Source of the DNA: Roseobacter sp.
Lineage (GTDB): Bacteria > Pseudomonadota > Alphaproteobacteria > Rhodobacterales > Rhodobacteraceae
NCBI GenBank assembly: GCA_015665415.1
Contig: JADFAE010000031.1
Location: 1 to 47,597, forward strand
DNA length: 47,597 nucleotides
Direction of reading: 5' to 3'
Under the pieces are notes generated by a model, which saw only the letters and a program-made list of their open reading frames with translations, was not told where the DNA came from and ran no database searches. Made by a program: the position numbers and the translations under genes. Below are positions 9,069-16,879 of this stretch, piece after piece. Numbering within the stretch: position 1 is the first letter of the stretch; each line of letters starts with the position of its first letter.

Positions 9069-9101
9069 GAAACCGCGCAGAGGCTGTCTCCGCGCGGTTT
9101 C
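9069..9101 (+). terminator. Terminator-like hairpin after coxG
   Basis: GAAACCGCGC at 9069-9078 and GCGCGGTTTC at 9092-9101 form a perfect 10-bp stem with a 13-nt loop, 23 bp after the coxG stop. The downstream tract is only weakly T-rich. It probably ends the cox operon. Confidence 0.6.
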
Positions 9102-9190
9102 TGGATTCTATGGTCCGGGCAAGCTGACCCGGCGGGTTCGCCTATTTGTACAGGCGGGCCAGTCATGGCTGGGCATGCGGGGATCTGGGC

Positions 9191-9850
9191 CTAGCCCCGG
9201 TGCAGCGGGACGGAGAGATAGACACCAAACTCCTCCCCAATGTCGCAGCTGACCCTGGCATGGACCTTGCCCTGACGATCCAGAAAACGTTGCTGATCCT
9301 CCACTGGGAAGATGCCCTCGTGCCAGATCCCTGGATGGATATAGATCCCTTTTGACCCGTCGGCCCAGAAGGCCACAACTTTTTCCGGCTTGAGGTCGTC
9401 CCCCGGGAGCGCGACGGGCACAACAAATGGTTTGTTATCAAGCGGAAAGAACAGCTGCCCGCCGTCGGGGTGATAGTTCATGTGCCACAGCAGCACTTTG
9501 GAGCGCGGCTCGGTCTGGACCTTGGTCGAGGCTGTTTGCGGATCCGCCGACCAGCCCAGAACATATTCGCCATTGACGGCCTCGTTTTCACCGTAAAGGA
9601 CGTCGCCCTTCCAGTCACAGCGGAAGGTGCCCTCGACGTAGCCGCCTTCATCGCCGGTGCCTGGATCAATCGGCCGCCAACCCGAGGCAGGCCATTGCAC
9701 GATTTCAATGTCGAATGTGCTGGGGTCGTCAACCAGACAGCCGTAGCCTTTGATGCTCTCGTCGGTGGCCACAACAAGCGGCACTTCAAATAGCTCCCGC
9801 GAGGGTTTCTCCGAGGGGTCAAACATGTATTGGGGGGCTTCAGTGTCCAT
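9191..9850 (-). CDS. Ureidoglycolate-lyase-like cupin protein
   Basis: Cytoplasmic protein of 219 residues resembling the ureidoglycolate lyase/hydrolase superfamily (double-stranded beta-helix fold), which releases urea from ureidoglycolate in purine breakdown. Seen: the central His-Pro-Asp-Gly-Gly-Gln-Leu-Phe-Phe-Pro motif and the later His-Pro-Gly-Ile-Trp-His-Glu motif, both typical of the family. It is longer than the usual enzyme (about 160-170) because of an N-terminal part, so the exact substrate is uncertain. Start has a TAGGACC ribosome site. It is divergent from a LysR gene across 97 bp holding a dyad; no other allantoin gene is nearby. Confidence 0.6.
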   Translation of the reverse strand: MDTEAPQYMFDPSEKPSRELFEVPLVVATDESIKGYGCLVDDPSTFDIEIVQWPASGWRPIDPGTGDEGGYVEGTFRCDWKGDVLYGENEAVNGEYVLGWSADPQTASTKVQTEPRSKVLLWHMNYHPDGGQLFFPLDNKPFVVPVALPGDDLKPEKVVAFWADGSKGIYIHPGIWHEGIFPVEDQQRFLDRQGKVHARVSCDIGEEFGVYLSVPLHRG

Positions 9851-9892
9851 TTGTGGTCCTATCCATTCGCGGTTTCGCAGATAGATAAGCGC

Positions 9893-9912
9893 TTGACCAA
9901 GTTCTGGTCCAA
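9893..9912. promoter_or_regulatory. LysR-type dyad operator in the divergent gap
   Basis: TTGACCA at 9893-9899 and TGGTCCAA at 9905-9912 form a near-perfect dyad with a 5-nt centre, of the T-N11-A kind used by LysR proteins. It lies between the ureidoglycolate-lyase-like gene and the LysR gene, so it is the likely control site for both. Confidence 0.5.
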
Positions 9913-9920
9913 TTTATATT
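9893..9920 (+). promoter_or_regulatory. Probable promoter of the LysR gene
   Basis: TTGACC (9893-9898) and TATATT (9915-9920) with a 16-bp spacer resemble a sigma-70 promoter. The -35 box lies inside the dyad operator, so binding there would block transcription: the usual LysR autorepression layout. Confidence 0.5.
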
Positions 9921-9947
9921 TTTTAAAAAAACATAAATGGTATTGTG

Positions 9948-10799
9948 ATGACCCTCGCCCAGCTCAAAGCCTTTCATGCGGTTGCCACCGAAGGGTCGAT
10001 CCAAAAAGCGGCGGAACGGCTGCGTATCACCCAGCCGGCGGTCTCAATTCAGATCAAGGCGCTTGAACAGGGGCGCAAGGTCAATTTGTTCCGCCGGAAT
10101 GGGCATGCCCTGCAACTGACCTCCAAGGGGCAGGCGCTGTTTGAGGCCGCCAGCCGCTTGTTTCGCGCCCAAAAGGATGCAGAGGATATCCTGACCTCTG
10201 CCTATGACGGCATGTCCGGCACTCTGGTTCTCGGCGCGGATGGACCACATGTGGCGCTCGATCTGGTGGCAAGATTCCAAGCGGAGAACCCCAGCGTCCG
10301 GGTCGAAATGATGCTGGGCAACTCCGAGACGACCTGGGACAATCTGTTGAATTTGCGTGTGGATGCTGCGGTTATGGCCGGCGCACAAGAGGATCCCAGG
10401 GTGATCCGGCGCGACCTTTGCCATCAGAACATGGTGGCGTTGCTTCGATGCGATCATGATCTGGCTGGGGAGCGTGACGTAACCATGGCCAAATTGGCAG
10501 GTCAGGATTTGGTTTTCCGAGAAACGGGGTCAGGCACCCAGCAGAAAATCGACACGGCTTTGCTGGGCCTTGATCAATACACCCGACCAAGATTGGAAAT
10601 CGGCAGCCGTGAAGGGATGATAGAGGCGGTTCGGCGCGGCATGGGCATCGGCTTTGTCTATGAAAACGAAGTTCCACCTGACGCGCAGCTGATGGTGATC
10701 CCGATCACGGATATGAAGGCCGTCAATACGGATCAATTGCTGTGCATGAAGGACCAGATGACAAATGCCCTGGTGAAATCCCTGTTTGACATGGCCTGA
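9948..10799 (+). CDS. LysR-family transcription regulator
   Basis: LysR regulator of 283 residues: N-terminal winged helix (about 1-60, with Lys-Ala-Ala-Glu-Arg-Leu-x-x-Thr-Gln-Pro-Ala-Val-Ser) and a C-terminal effector-binding domain. I start at the ATG just after a GTG; the ribosome site is weak for either. It is divergent from the ureidoglycolate-lyase-like gene and probably controls it. The effector is not evident. Confidence 0.85.
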   Translation: MTLAQLKAFHAVATEGSIQKAAERLRITQPAVSIQIKALEQGRKVNLFRRNGHALQLTSKGQALFEAASRLFRAQKDAEDILTSAYDGMSGTLVLGADGPHVALDLVARFQAENPSVRVEMMLGNSETTWDNLLNLRVDAAVMAGAQEDPRVIRRDLCHQNMVALLRCDHDLAGERDVTMAKLAGQDLVFRETGSGTQQKIDTALLGLDQYTRPRLEIGSREGMIEAVRRGMGIGFVYENEVPPDAQLMVIPITDMKAVNTDQLLCMKDQMTNALVKSLFDMA

Positions 10800-10842
10800 T
10801 TGCGGGGGCGTGCTGCACCCGGGGCAGGGGCCATGGCGCAGG

Positions 10843-11343
10843 TTACTGTGGATAGCCAAGATCGCTGATGGCCTGCCAGATATCTTGATTGATCTGCTGC
10901 AGGGCGCCGATGGCCTCGTCGACCCCCCGGGCGGCAGCCAGATCCAGCGTATTGACCTGCCCCATCACCAGCCTGTCCTTACGATCCGCAATCCGCATCA
11001 GAATTGAGCGCGGGCTGCCGCCTTCACTGTCAAAGGCATAGATGCAGTGATTGTAGCGGTTGCGCAGCGATGACTGGCCCTGAATGCGTTTGGTGAGCGA
11101 CAGGATGCAGTCCCGTTCCTCTGCCGAAACACGGTCGAGCTTGGACAATCGCTCGACAAGGTCAATCCGGGCACGGGTGGTGTTCAAAGTCAGAAAAATG
11201 ACCGTTGCGGTTTCCTTGTCGACCCTGGAAAGCCCGGCGATGAAGTGAATGAGCAGGCTTTCGGTATTGGTCCAGGTGTAATTCAGCCGACCAACCAGCA
11301 ACAGGAAGGCATCAAAGTCGATTGCTGGTCCGGCGTCTTGCAT
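10843..11343 (-). CDS. Uncharacterised helical protein, partner of the LuxR gene
   Basis: Protein of 166 residues, apparently all-helical and soluble, with no signal peptide. I recognise no family. It starts 2 bp after the stop of the LuxR-type regulator, with its ribosome site inside that gene, so the two are translated from one message. It may modulate the regulator or act on the same process. Acidic and basic residues alternate through the middle; a single Cys sits in Arg-Tyr-Asn-His-Cys. Confidence 0.7.
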   Translation of the reverse strand: MQDAGPAIDFDAFLLLVGRLNYTWTNTESLLIHFIAGLSRVDKETATVIFLTLNTTRARIDLVERLSKLDRVSAEERDCILSLTKRIQGQSSLRNRYNHCIYAFDSEGGSPRSILMRIADRKDRLVMGQVNTLDLAAARGVDEAIGALQQINQDIWQAISDLGYPQ

Positions 11344-11345
11344 CT

Positions 11346-12149
11346 CTATGGCCTTGCCACCTCGTTTTGGTGATCAAAAAACCAGATCGCAGCCTCGGTG
11401 CGGTTATGGACTCCAAGTTTGACCATCAGATGATGCATGTGAAGCTTGATGGTATGCTGTGAAAGTCGCAATTCCTCAGCAATGATCTTGTTGGGTTTGC
11501 CTTCCGCGGCGAATTTGAGAACCTGGATCTCACGCTGGGTCAGTCGAATACGTGTGCCATCGTCCCGCTCCGGATCAGGGGGAACTGTATCCTGCGCCTT
11601 TGGCACAGGTTCCGTTGTATCAGATGCGGTTGTCGCTCCTGTATCGGCGGAGCTGGGCGTGGTTGCGCCTTGCGGCTCTTGCAGCCGTTGCACCATCAGC
11701 TCTGACGGAACATAGTGTTCACCGCAGATCAACAGCCGCAAAACCGAGAGCCAGCGGTCTACTTCCAAATGCATTGGCAGCAGGCTGATCTGGCGCAGGT
11801 CCGGATTTTGGTTGGCCCATTCGATAATATGGTTTGCATTCTGTGGCTGCCGATAGGCCAAGGCGAACTGCGTATTTGGAAAGGCTATGTGCAGCTCGGC
11901 AACGCTGGCGCAGAACTCGGTAATCATCGCCTCATCAACAAGTATGTTGCGCACAAGGGCGCGTTGTTCATCGCTGGCGGTCTCCACCAAGCTGGTCAAA
12001 TCAGAAAAACTTTCAAGGCGGATGAACTGCACGCAGTCCATTTCGCCATTGGAGATTTTTAGGATGGTATCAGAAAAACACAATGGGCCTCCGACCAGGA
12101 TGCCGTTAATTATCTTGGGTTCTTGATTCAACATATTTGCAATATTCAT
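11346..12149 (-). CDS. LuxR-family regulator, CsgD-like layout
   Basis: Transcription regulator of 267 residues. The N-terminal part (about 1-180) looks like a degenerate receiver-type alpha/beta domain without a clear phospho-Asp pocket. A Thr/Pro-rich linker (about 185-205) leads to a canonical LuxR/FixJ helix-turn-helix at the C-terminus (Leu-Thr-x-Arg-Glu-x-x-Val-Leu ... Leu-Ser-x-x-Thr-Ile-Lys). CsgD, which switches on curli, has this layout. I use the ATG with an AGAGG ribosome site; a TTG 78 bp upstream is in frame. The gene is divergent, across a long control region, from the Asn/Gly-rich secreted-protein gene, so control of that operon is the natural inference. Confidence 0.75.
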   Translation of the reverse strand: MNIANMLNQEPKIINGILVGGPLCFSDTILKISNGEMDCVQFIRLESFSDLTSLVETASDEQRALVRNILVDEAMITEFCASVAELHIAFPNTQFALAYRQPQNANHIIEWANQNPDLRQISLLPMHLEVDRWLSVLRLLICGEHYVPSELMVQRLQEPQGATTPSSADTGATTASDTTEPVPKAQDTVPPDPERDDGTRIRLTQREIQVLKFAAEGKPNKIIAEELRLSQHTIKLHMHHLMVKLGVHNRTEAAIWFFDHQNEVARP

Positions 12150-12937
12150 TTTGATTAGCCTCTCTTCCCCGCTGGAGAGTCTGCATGTCGTTGGAACGAC
12201 GACATGGCCTAGAAACTGGATTTTCAAAATGCCGACTATTAATGCCGGTTCTGGGCACTGCTTCGATCAGTTTGCCTCAGCCTTAATGTTGGGTTCCTCT
12301 CAGACCCGGATGCCCTTGTTGTCGTGGAAAATACCTGTCGACAAGCTGAGTTGAAGTGAAGGCAATAGGAACGGCTAAAATTTTTAGCACAACTTTTGAT
12401 TAAAGTCTACCTAACACATCGGGCTACTTCCCCCAGGCGAGATCTATATCGCGGCTTAGGTCTATTCAGAATGAGCGATGATTCTGGAGATTTGATCACA
12501 GTTTTGTTGGCGGTGAGGGTGAAAGTTACGTTATTTCAATGTGTTGAAATGAGCCTTTCTGACTAGTCCCTTTCTCCATCTTAACGAAACTCGCCCGTTT
12601 GGTGACACTTCTTGGGTTACCCAGTGACCCGAATTAATGACGGCTGGAAAAGAAATCATTTAACGGGGAGAGATTTCTCCTTGGCGACTCAGGCTCCAAA
12701 CCTGTCCGAATTTTCAGCCAGCAGATCAGAACAAGAATGAAATTATTAAAGGGGGGGACGCGAACGGGAAATTGAATTTCTGGCGCAGAGAAGGCGCCGA
12801 TAGGGGGCTCGGTTCGATCTGCTCAACCGGTATCTCTGATCAAAGAACTCAACCTCAAAAATGAAATATAACATCTTCGCGTTGATCGCTTTTTATAGAG
12901 TCGCGGTCCCGTAGATGAATTTTACGGAGTATTGAAA
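12150..12937. promoter_or_regulatory. Long divergent control region of the matrix-protein operon
   Basis: Nearly 800 bp without a convincing gene, AT-richer than its surroundings, between the LuxR-type gene and the Asn/Gly-rich protein gene. It holds the palindrome at 12374-12388 and several A/T tracts. Such length is typical of highly integrated biofilm promoters. I cannot fix a single -35/-10 pair with confidence. Confidence 0.5.
12374..12388. promoter_or_regulatory. Perfect 15-bp palindrome
   Basis: GCTAAAA (12374-12380), a central T, then TTTTAGC (12382-12388). Perfect dyad of a size suited to a dimeric helix-turn-helix protein, in the divergent region next to the LuxR-type gene. Binding by that regulator is only a suggestion. 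Confidence 0.35.
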
Positions 12938-14653
12938 ATGCCTAGTAGACCAAATAATTTCTGGTTCCCTCACAATAACGGCAACCAAGATCAGGAACAG
13001 GACCAAGACCAGCTGCAGGCGCAGGCTCAGGCAGAGCTACAGGCCCAGCTACAGGGCCAGGCTCAGGCGCAGCATAGCGAAAATGACAACGACAATGACA
13101 ATGGCAACCATAATGGGAACGGCAACGGGAACCTGAATGGTAATGGCAACCTGAACGGCAATGGCAATGGCAACCTCAATGGCAACGGAAACGGCAATGC
13201 CAATGGGAATGGCAATGCCAACCTGAATGCCAACGCCAGCCTGAACGCCAATGGCAACCTGAATGGCAACCTGAACGGCAACCACAATTCAAACAGCTCA
13301 GACACCACAGTAGATGTGGCCGTCGACCTGACGGGATGGGAGCCAACGGATGACGATTTTGCAGATATCGATCTGGAAAACTCGACTGCCGGTGATTTCA
13401 TCATGGCCAAGGGCAACATGAACTACAGCCCCGGCGATGACATGAACCTCGAAGACATCCTGAACGATGCTCTGAACGGCAAAGGCAACGATTCAGCTGC
13501 AGTCATTGCGCAGAACAATAACCTGACCGACAACGACACGGCTCAGGGCATCAGCAATGATGGCAAAATGAAGCAGATGAACAAGTCGAAAGGTGGCGAT
13601 GCTGAATCTGGTGATGGCATTGATACCGACGCAGAGGGTGGCGACGGCGAAGGATCCGCAGAAACCGATGGCGGGACCGCGCTTGGCGGCCTGAGCGTTG
13701 GTGGTTTTGCGGCCTCTGATGGTGGTGAAAGCGGCGATGGCGGCAATGCCAAAGCTGGCGGTGGCTCTGGTGCCAGCGGTGGCGGTGCAACAGCTGTTGG
13801 TGTTGGACTTGGCCTGGGTGGCGCGTCTTCGGATGCCTCGTCCACAGGTGGTGACGGTGGCGACGCTGGTTCAGCGGCCGGTGCGCTGGGCGTTGGTGCC
13901 GGGCTGTCCGGTGCGGGCGCTTCCGGTGGTGACTCCGGCGATGCCGGTGGTGCCGGTGTAGGCCTTGGCGCAGCCGGTGCTGGTGCTGACAGCAGCAATG
14001 ACGGCAATGCCGGTGCAATCGCCGGTGGCCTTGGGTTCATTCCTGTTGGTGTTGCTGGTGCAAACAATGGCGAAACCGGTGATGCGGATGCTGGCGCAAT
14101 CGGCGCGGGCCTTGGCAATGGTGAAGGCACAAGCGGTGACGGCGGCGACGCCGGAGCGATCTCGGGTGCCGCTGGTCTTGGTGGCGCAAGCGCTGATTCC
14201 GGTAAGGCCATTGCTGGTGACGGTGGACATTCCGGCGCAGCGTCGGGTGCTATGAACAGCACAGCTGGATACGGCGGCATCAATCTTGCCGGCGGCGGTG
14301 ACGGCGGTGACGGCTACGGCGGTCACTCCTGGGGTGGTGACACTGGCAATGCCTATGGCGGTCATGCCTGGGGTGGCCACTCTGGTGCCACCGGCGGCTA
14401 CGCAGGTGGTAGCGGCGACGCCTTTGCAGGCGGCGGCGGTGACGGCGGAAATGCCGGCATGTGGGGGTCGAACAACGGTGACGACGGCTATGTCTCCGGA
14501 GAGTCCTTTGCATCTGCTGCGTCGCAGATCGACACCACGGCCTTTAACCAAAGCGTCGTGATGGGTGCCAACGTGCTGGGCAACAATGTCGACATGACCG
14601 TTGTTGGCGGCTCGTTCAGCTCCAACTACATCGGTGACGATGCCGATAGCTAA
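12938..14653 (+). CDS. Gln/Asn/Gly-rich low-complexity secreted protein (putative matrix protein)
   Basis: Unrecognised protein of 571 residues with extreme composition. In order: a Gln/Ala block (about 19-46), an Asn-Gly block with long runs of alternating Asn-Gly, Asn-Leu and Asn-Ala (about 48-118), a less repetitive acidic segment (about 120-220) holding the motif Val189-Ile-Ala-Gln-x-Asn-x-Leu-x-Asp-Asn-Asp, a Gly/Ala/Asp/Ser block of degenerate repeats of about 22-27 residues (about 215-525), and a Gly-poor tail ending in Gly-Asp-Asp-Ala-Asp-Ser. Cysteine is absent and there is no Sec signal, which fits type I secretion. The start ATG has an ACGGAG site; a TTG just upstream is also in frame. 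A strong terminator follows. The exporter genes lie downstream, so it is a likely substrate and perhaps a fibre- or gel-forming matrix protein. Confidence 0.75.
   Translation: MPSRPNNFWFPHNNGNQDQEQDQDQLQAQAQAELQAQLQGQAQAQHSENDNDNDNGNHNGNGNGNLNGNGNLNGNGNGNLNGNGNGNANGNGNANLNANASLNANGNLNGNLNGNHNSNSSDTTVDVAVDLTGWEPTDDDFADIDLENSTAGDFIMAKGNMNYSPGDDMNLEDILNDALNGKGNDSAAVIAQNNNLTDNDTAQGISNDGKMKQMNKSKGGDAESGDGIDTDAEGGDGEGSAETDGGTALGGLSVGGFAASDGGESGDGGNAKAGGGSGASGGGATAVGVGLGLGGASSDASSTGGDGGDAGSAAGALGVGAGLSGAGASGGDSGDAGGAGVGLGAAGAGADSSNDGNAGAIAGGLGFIPVGVAGANNGETGDADAGAIGAGLGNGEGTSGDGGDAGAISGAAGLGGASADSGKAIAGDGGHSGAASGAMNSTAGYGGINLAGGGDGGDGYGGHSWGGDTGNAYGGHAWGGHSGATGGYAGGSGDAFAGGGGDGGNAGMWGSNNGDDGYVSGESFASAASQIDTTAFNQSVVMGANVLGNNVDMTVVGGSFSSNYIGDDADS
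13081..13290 (+). repeat. Degenerate 6-bp tandem repeat coding Asn-Gly
   Basis: About 35 near-tandem hexamers of the type AAYGGC/AACGGS, with interspersed AACCTG, encode the alternating Asn-Gly, Asn-Leu and Asn-Ala block. Such DNA is prone to slippage and in-frame length change between strains. Confidence 0.85.
13700..14470 (+). repeat. Degenerate Gly/Asp/Ala-coding repeat block
   Basis: GGTGGTGACGG-like units encode about ten imperfect protein repeats of 22-27 residues with the outline Gly-Asp-x-Gly-Asp-Ala-Gly-Ala ... Gly-Leu-Gly. The repeats diverge at the DNA level, so they are old rather than freshly amplified. Confidence 0.75.
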
Positions 14654-14669
14654 GCCTATCTGAAACACC

Positions 14670-14707
14670 GCCTGAGCCCGGAGAAATCCGGGCTCAGGCC
14701 TTGTTTT
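14670..14707 (+). terminator. Strong intrinsic terminator after the Asn/Gly-rich gene
   Basis: A perfect 13-bp GC-rich stem, 14670-14682 pairing with 14687-14699, closed by a GAAA tetraloop and followed by CTTGTTTT. It ends the low-complexity gene and separates it from the repeat protein and exporter genes in the same direction. This allows a highly expressed substrate with lower exporter expression by readthrough or a second promoter. Confidence 0.9.
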
Positions 14708-14805
14708 CGAAAAGTTCTTTTCCGACCGACCGCAGGGTTTTCATGCGGCAAAAAAATAGTGTTTTTAACGAGGTGAGCAGCCACTCGATTTAAAGCGAGG
14801 CTGTG

Positions 14806-16863
14806 ATGTTGATGGACAAAACGACCGAAATGGTCGCCCACATGATTGGTATATTTCATACCTCCGTGGAAGAAATTCGTTTGCGCGAGGTCTATGACAA
14901 ATTCAAGGCGCTGAAAGCCGAAGCCTTGGACAACGGCAAGATCGACGCGATTGCGGTCTCTTTCAAGGCGGGCTATCGGCTTGAGGGGTTTGCCCCGGGT
15001 ATCAAGTACAAGCCCCCGTATCTGGAGGAGGGGACGTCCAGTCCCATCAATCCACTCCACACGGCATCTGGCATCTTTGTTCCAGGCATTTCCGTGGGAT
15101 CCTTGGATTTTCAGGTGCCGCAGTTTTTTGCATCCCTCTACTGGGGCGGCGGCAGTGGCAAGCCGACCCTGGAACCGCCCGCCAGCGTGGTTGTCGTCAC
15201 CTTCCAGAGCAATTTTCTATATGATGATGATTTGCTTCTGCAGGGGGACGGCACCACCGTTTTTATCGATCCAACTGAGCTGCTTGAACAGTTGCAACAC
15301 TATCAGACCGTGGCCACGGCGATCGCCGCGCCTGCGGATGCCGAGATCCTTGTTCCGGGCGAGACCGCCGGGGCGGATGCCATCGTGCTGCACAACAAGA
15401 TCGGTTTGGTCGAGGCCAGCACCCTCACCGGGGTGGCCGCCTCCGTCCTGCATGGTGCCGAGGCGCTGGGGCTGCATCTCAATGGCGAGGTGGTTGAAGA
15501 GCTCGACAGCCTGGAAGATGTCATGCCCGCCTATCACGCCAGCAAAGCCGAGGGCGGTGAAGGCAGCAGTGGCGCGGATGCCTCTGAGGAGGGGGCCGAA
15601 GGTGAAAGTGGCGCAGAGGAACATGACTGGCCTGATCCCTTTGAAGGGCTCGACAATGATGGGGCTACCGGTGATGACTTCCACATCGAGGCCGGGCATC
15701 ACATCGTGACCGGCGGCAATACCATGGTCAATGAGGTGGCGATCAACTCTGCCTGGCTGGATGCGCCGATGATTGCGGTCATGGGCGATGTGGTGAACCT
15801 CGAGGTGATCGCGCAGGTCAATGTGCTGGTGAACCACGACAGTGGCATGACCGGCGGGCCTGCTGCCTCTGCAGTGCTGAATGGCGCGGGCATGACCTTC
15901 ACCAGCTCTTCCCCAGAAGAGGATGAGAGCGAAGAGACCGCAGCTGAACCCGCAGGCGGCGGGCTACCATCGAACTGGGTGGTGACCCGAATTGATGGCG
16001 ATGTGGTGAGCTTTAACCACGTCAATCAATATAACTTCCAGACAGACCATGATCGCGCCGAAGTCTGTTTCCACAGCTCCAACACCTATATTGCCATGGG
16101 CGACAACAGTTTGGTCAATGTGGCCAATCTGGGGGAGCTCGGCTTTGGCTATGATCTGATCTTTATCGGCGGTGACATGATTTCGGTCAATTGGATCAGT
16201 CAGATCAATGTGTTGATTGACAATGATACGGTGACCTATTCCGGCCTGTCACCCAGTGTCGCAAGCGGGGATGACAACCTGCTTTACAACAGCGCCCATA
16301 TCTCCGGCTCCGGATTGGACAGCCATGACGAGATGTCGACCGGCATGAAAGGTATTTCCAAAGCTCTGGGCGAGGGCGACGAGGGGTTCAAGAGTGATCC
16401 CGGCTACGCCCCGGTGTTTGAGGGGCTGGATGTTCTGCGGGTGCTCTACGTTGAGGGTGACCTGACCACGGTCAACTGGATCAAACAGACCAATATCCTG
16501 GGCGATTCCGATCAGGTGCATCTGGCAATGGACAATCTCGAAAAAGAGAGTGGTGCCGAGGTCACCGTCACGGCGGGCTCCAACGCGGTGGTGAACCTGG
16601 CGTCGATCAATGAATACGGCGTCGATTCAGAGGTGGCCGTTGGTGGCGAGGTCTACGATGACGCGCTGCTGTATCAGGCAGAGCTGATCGACACTGATGC
16701 GGATCCTCTGGGGGTCGATCTTTCGGGTCTTGCCTCTGAGGCGGTGGCCTTTTTGGCGGAAGACATGCTGTCGCCAGAGATCGGCACGGAGCAAGAGGCG
16801 ATCCTGCCAACAGCACCAGAAGACACATCATCATCAGACGTGATGCAAACAATGCTTGCCTAA
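14806..16863 (+). CDS. Large repeat protein, probable type I secretion substrate
   Basis: Protein of 685 residues with no Sec signal, no cysteine-rich domain, and acidic composition. The N-terminal 200 residues form a globular-looking part rich in Pro and aromatic residues. An acidic Ser/Gly/Glu linker lies at about 245-275. From about 300 to 625 there are four to five repeats with the core Gly-Gly-Asp-x(4)-Asn-x-Ile-x-Gln-x-Asn-Val-Leu-x-Asp-x-Asp; the core Gln residues are Gln337, Gln408, Gln466 and Gln561. The last 60 residues are acidic and end in Met-Leu-Ala. The repeats suggest stacked beta strands. Starts at GTG 14803, ATG 14806 and ATG 14812 are possible; GCGAGG precedes them. The ABC transporter follows 16 bp after the stop. 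Role inferred: secreted matrix or adhesin protein, or adaptor for secretion of the upstream protein. Confidence 0.75.
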   Translation: MLMDKTTEMVAHMIGIFHTSVEEIRLREVYDKFKALKAEALDNGKIDAIAVSFKAGYRLEGFAPGIKYKPPYLEEGTSSPINPLHTASGIFVPGISVGSLDFQVPQFFASLYWGGGSGKPTLEPPASVVVVTFQSNFLYDDDLLLQGDGTTVFIDPTELLEQLQHYQTVATAIAAPADAEILVPGETAGADAIVLHNKIGLVEASTLTGVAASVLHGAEALGLHLNGEVVEELDSLEDVMPAYHASKAEGGEGSSGADASEEGAEGESGAEEHDWPDPFEGLDNDGATGDDFHIEAGHHIVTGGNTMVNEVAINSAWLDAPMIAVMGDVVNLEVIAQVNVLVNHDSGMTGGPAASAVLNGAGMTFTSSSPEEDESEETAAEPAGGGLPSNWVVTRIDGDVVSFNHVNQYNFQTDHDRAEVCFHSSNTYIAMGDNSLVNVANLGELGFGYDLIFIGGDMISVNWISQINVLIDNDTVTYSGLSPSVASGDDNLLYNSAHISGSGLDSHDEMSTGMKGISKALGEGDEGFKSDPGYAPVFEGLDVLRVLYVEGDLTTVNWIKQTNILGDSDQVHLAMDNLEKESGAEVTVTAGSNAVVNLASINEYGVDSEVAVGGEVYDDALLYQAELIDTDADPLGVDLSGLASEAVAFLAEDMLSPEIGTEQEAILPTAPEDTSSSDVMQTMLA

Positions 16864-16879
16864 CGGGATAGTGAATTTC

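Noticed and set aside
13081-13290. Possible CRISPR array or satellite from the regular repeats
   Set aside because: Repeats are hexameric, lie in frame in a protein gene, and have no spacers of constant length.
13543-14283. Long minus-strand frames opposite the Gly-rich block
   Set aside because: They are Pro/Ala/Ser-rich mirror images of Gly codons, an expected artefact of repetitive GC-rich coding DNA.
13700-14470. RTX (calcium-binding nonapeptide) repeats
   Set aside because: Gly-Gly-x-Gly-x-Asp occurs locally, but the hydrophobic eighth position and regular nine-residue spacing are missing apart from one chance match; the period is about 24 residues.
12932-16863. True curli (CsgA/CsgB) subunits
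   Set aside because: No Sec signals, no five-fold curlin repeat and no CsgE/F/G genes; only the Gln/Asn spacing is reminiscent.
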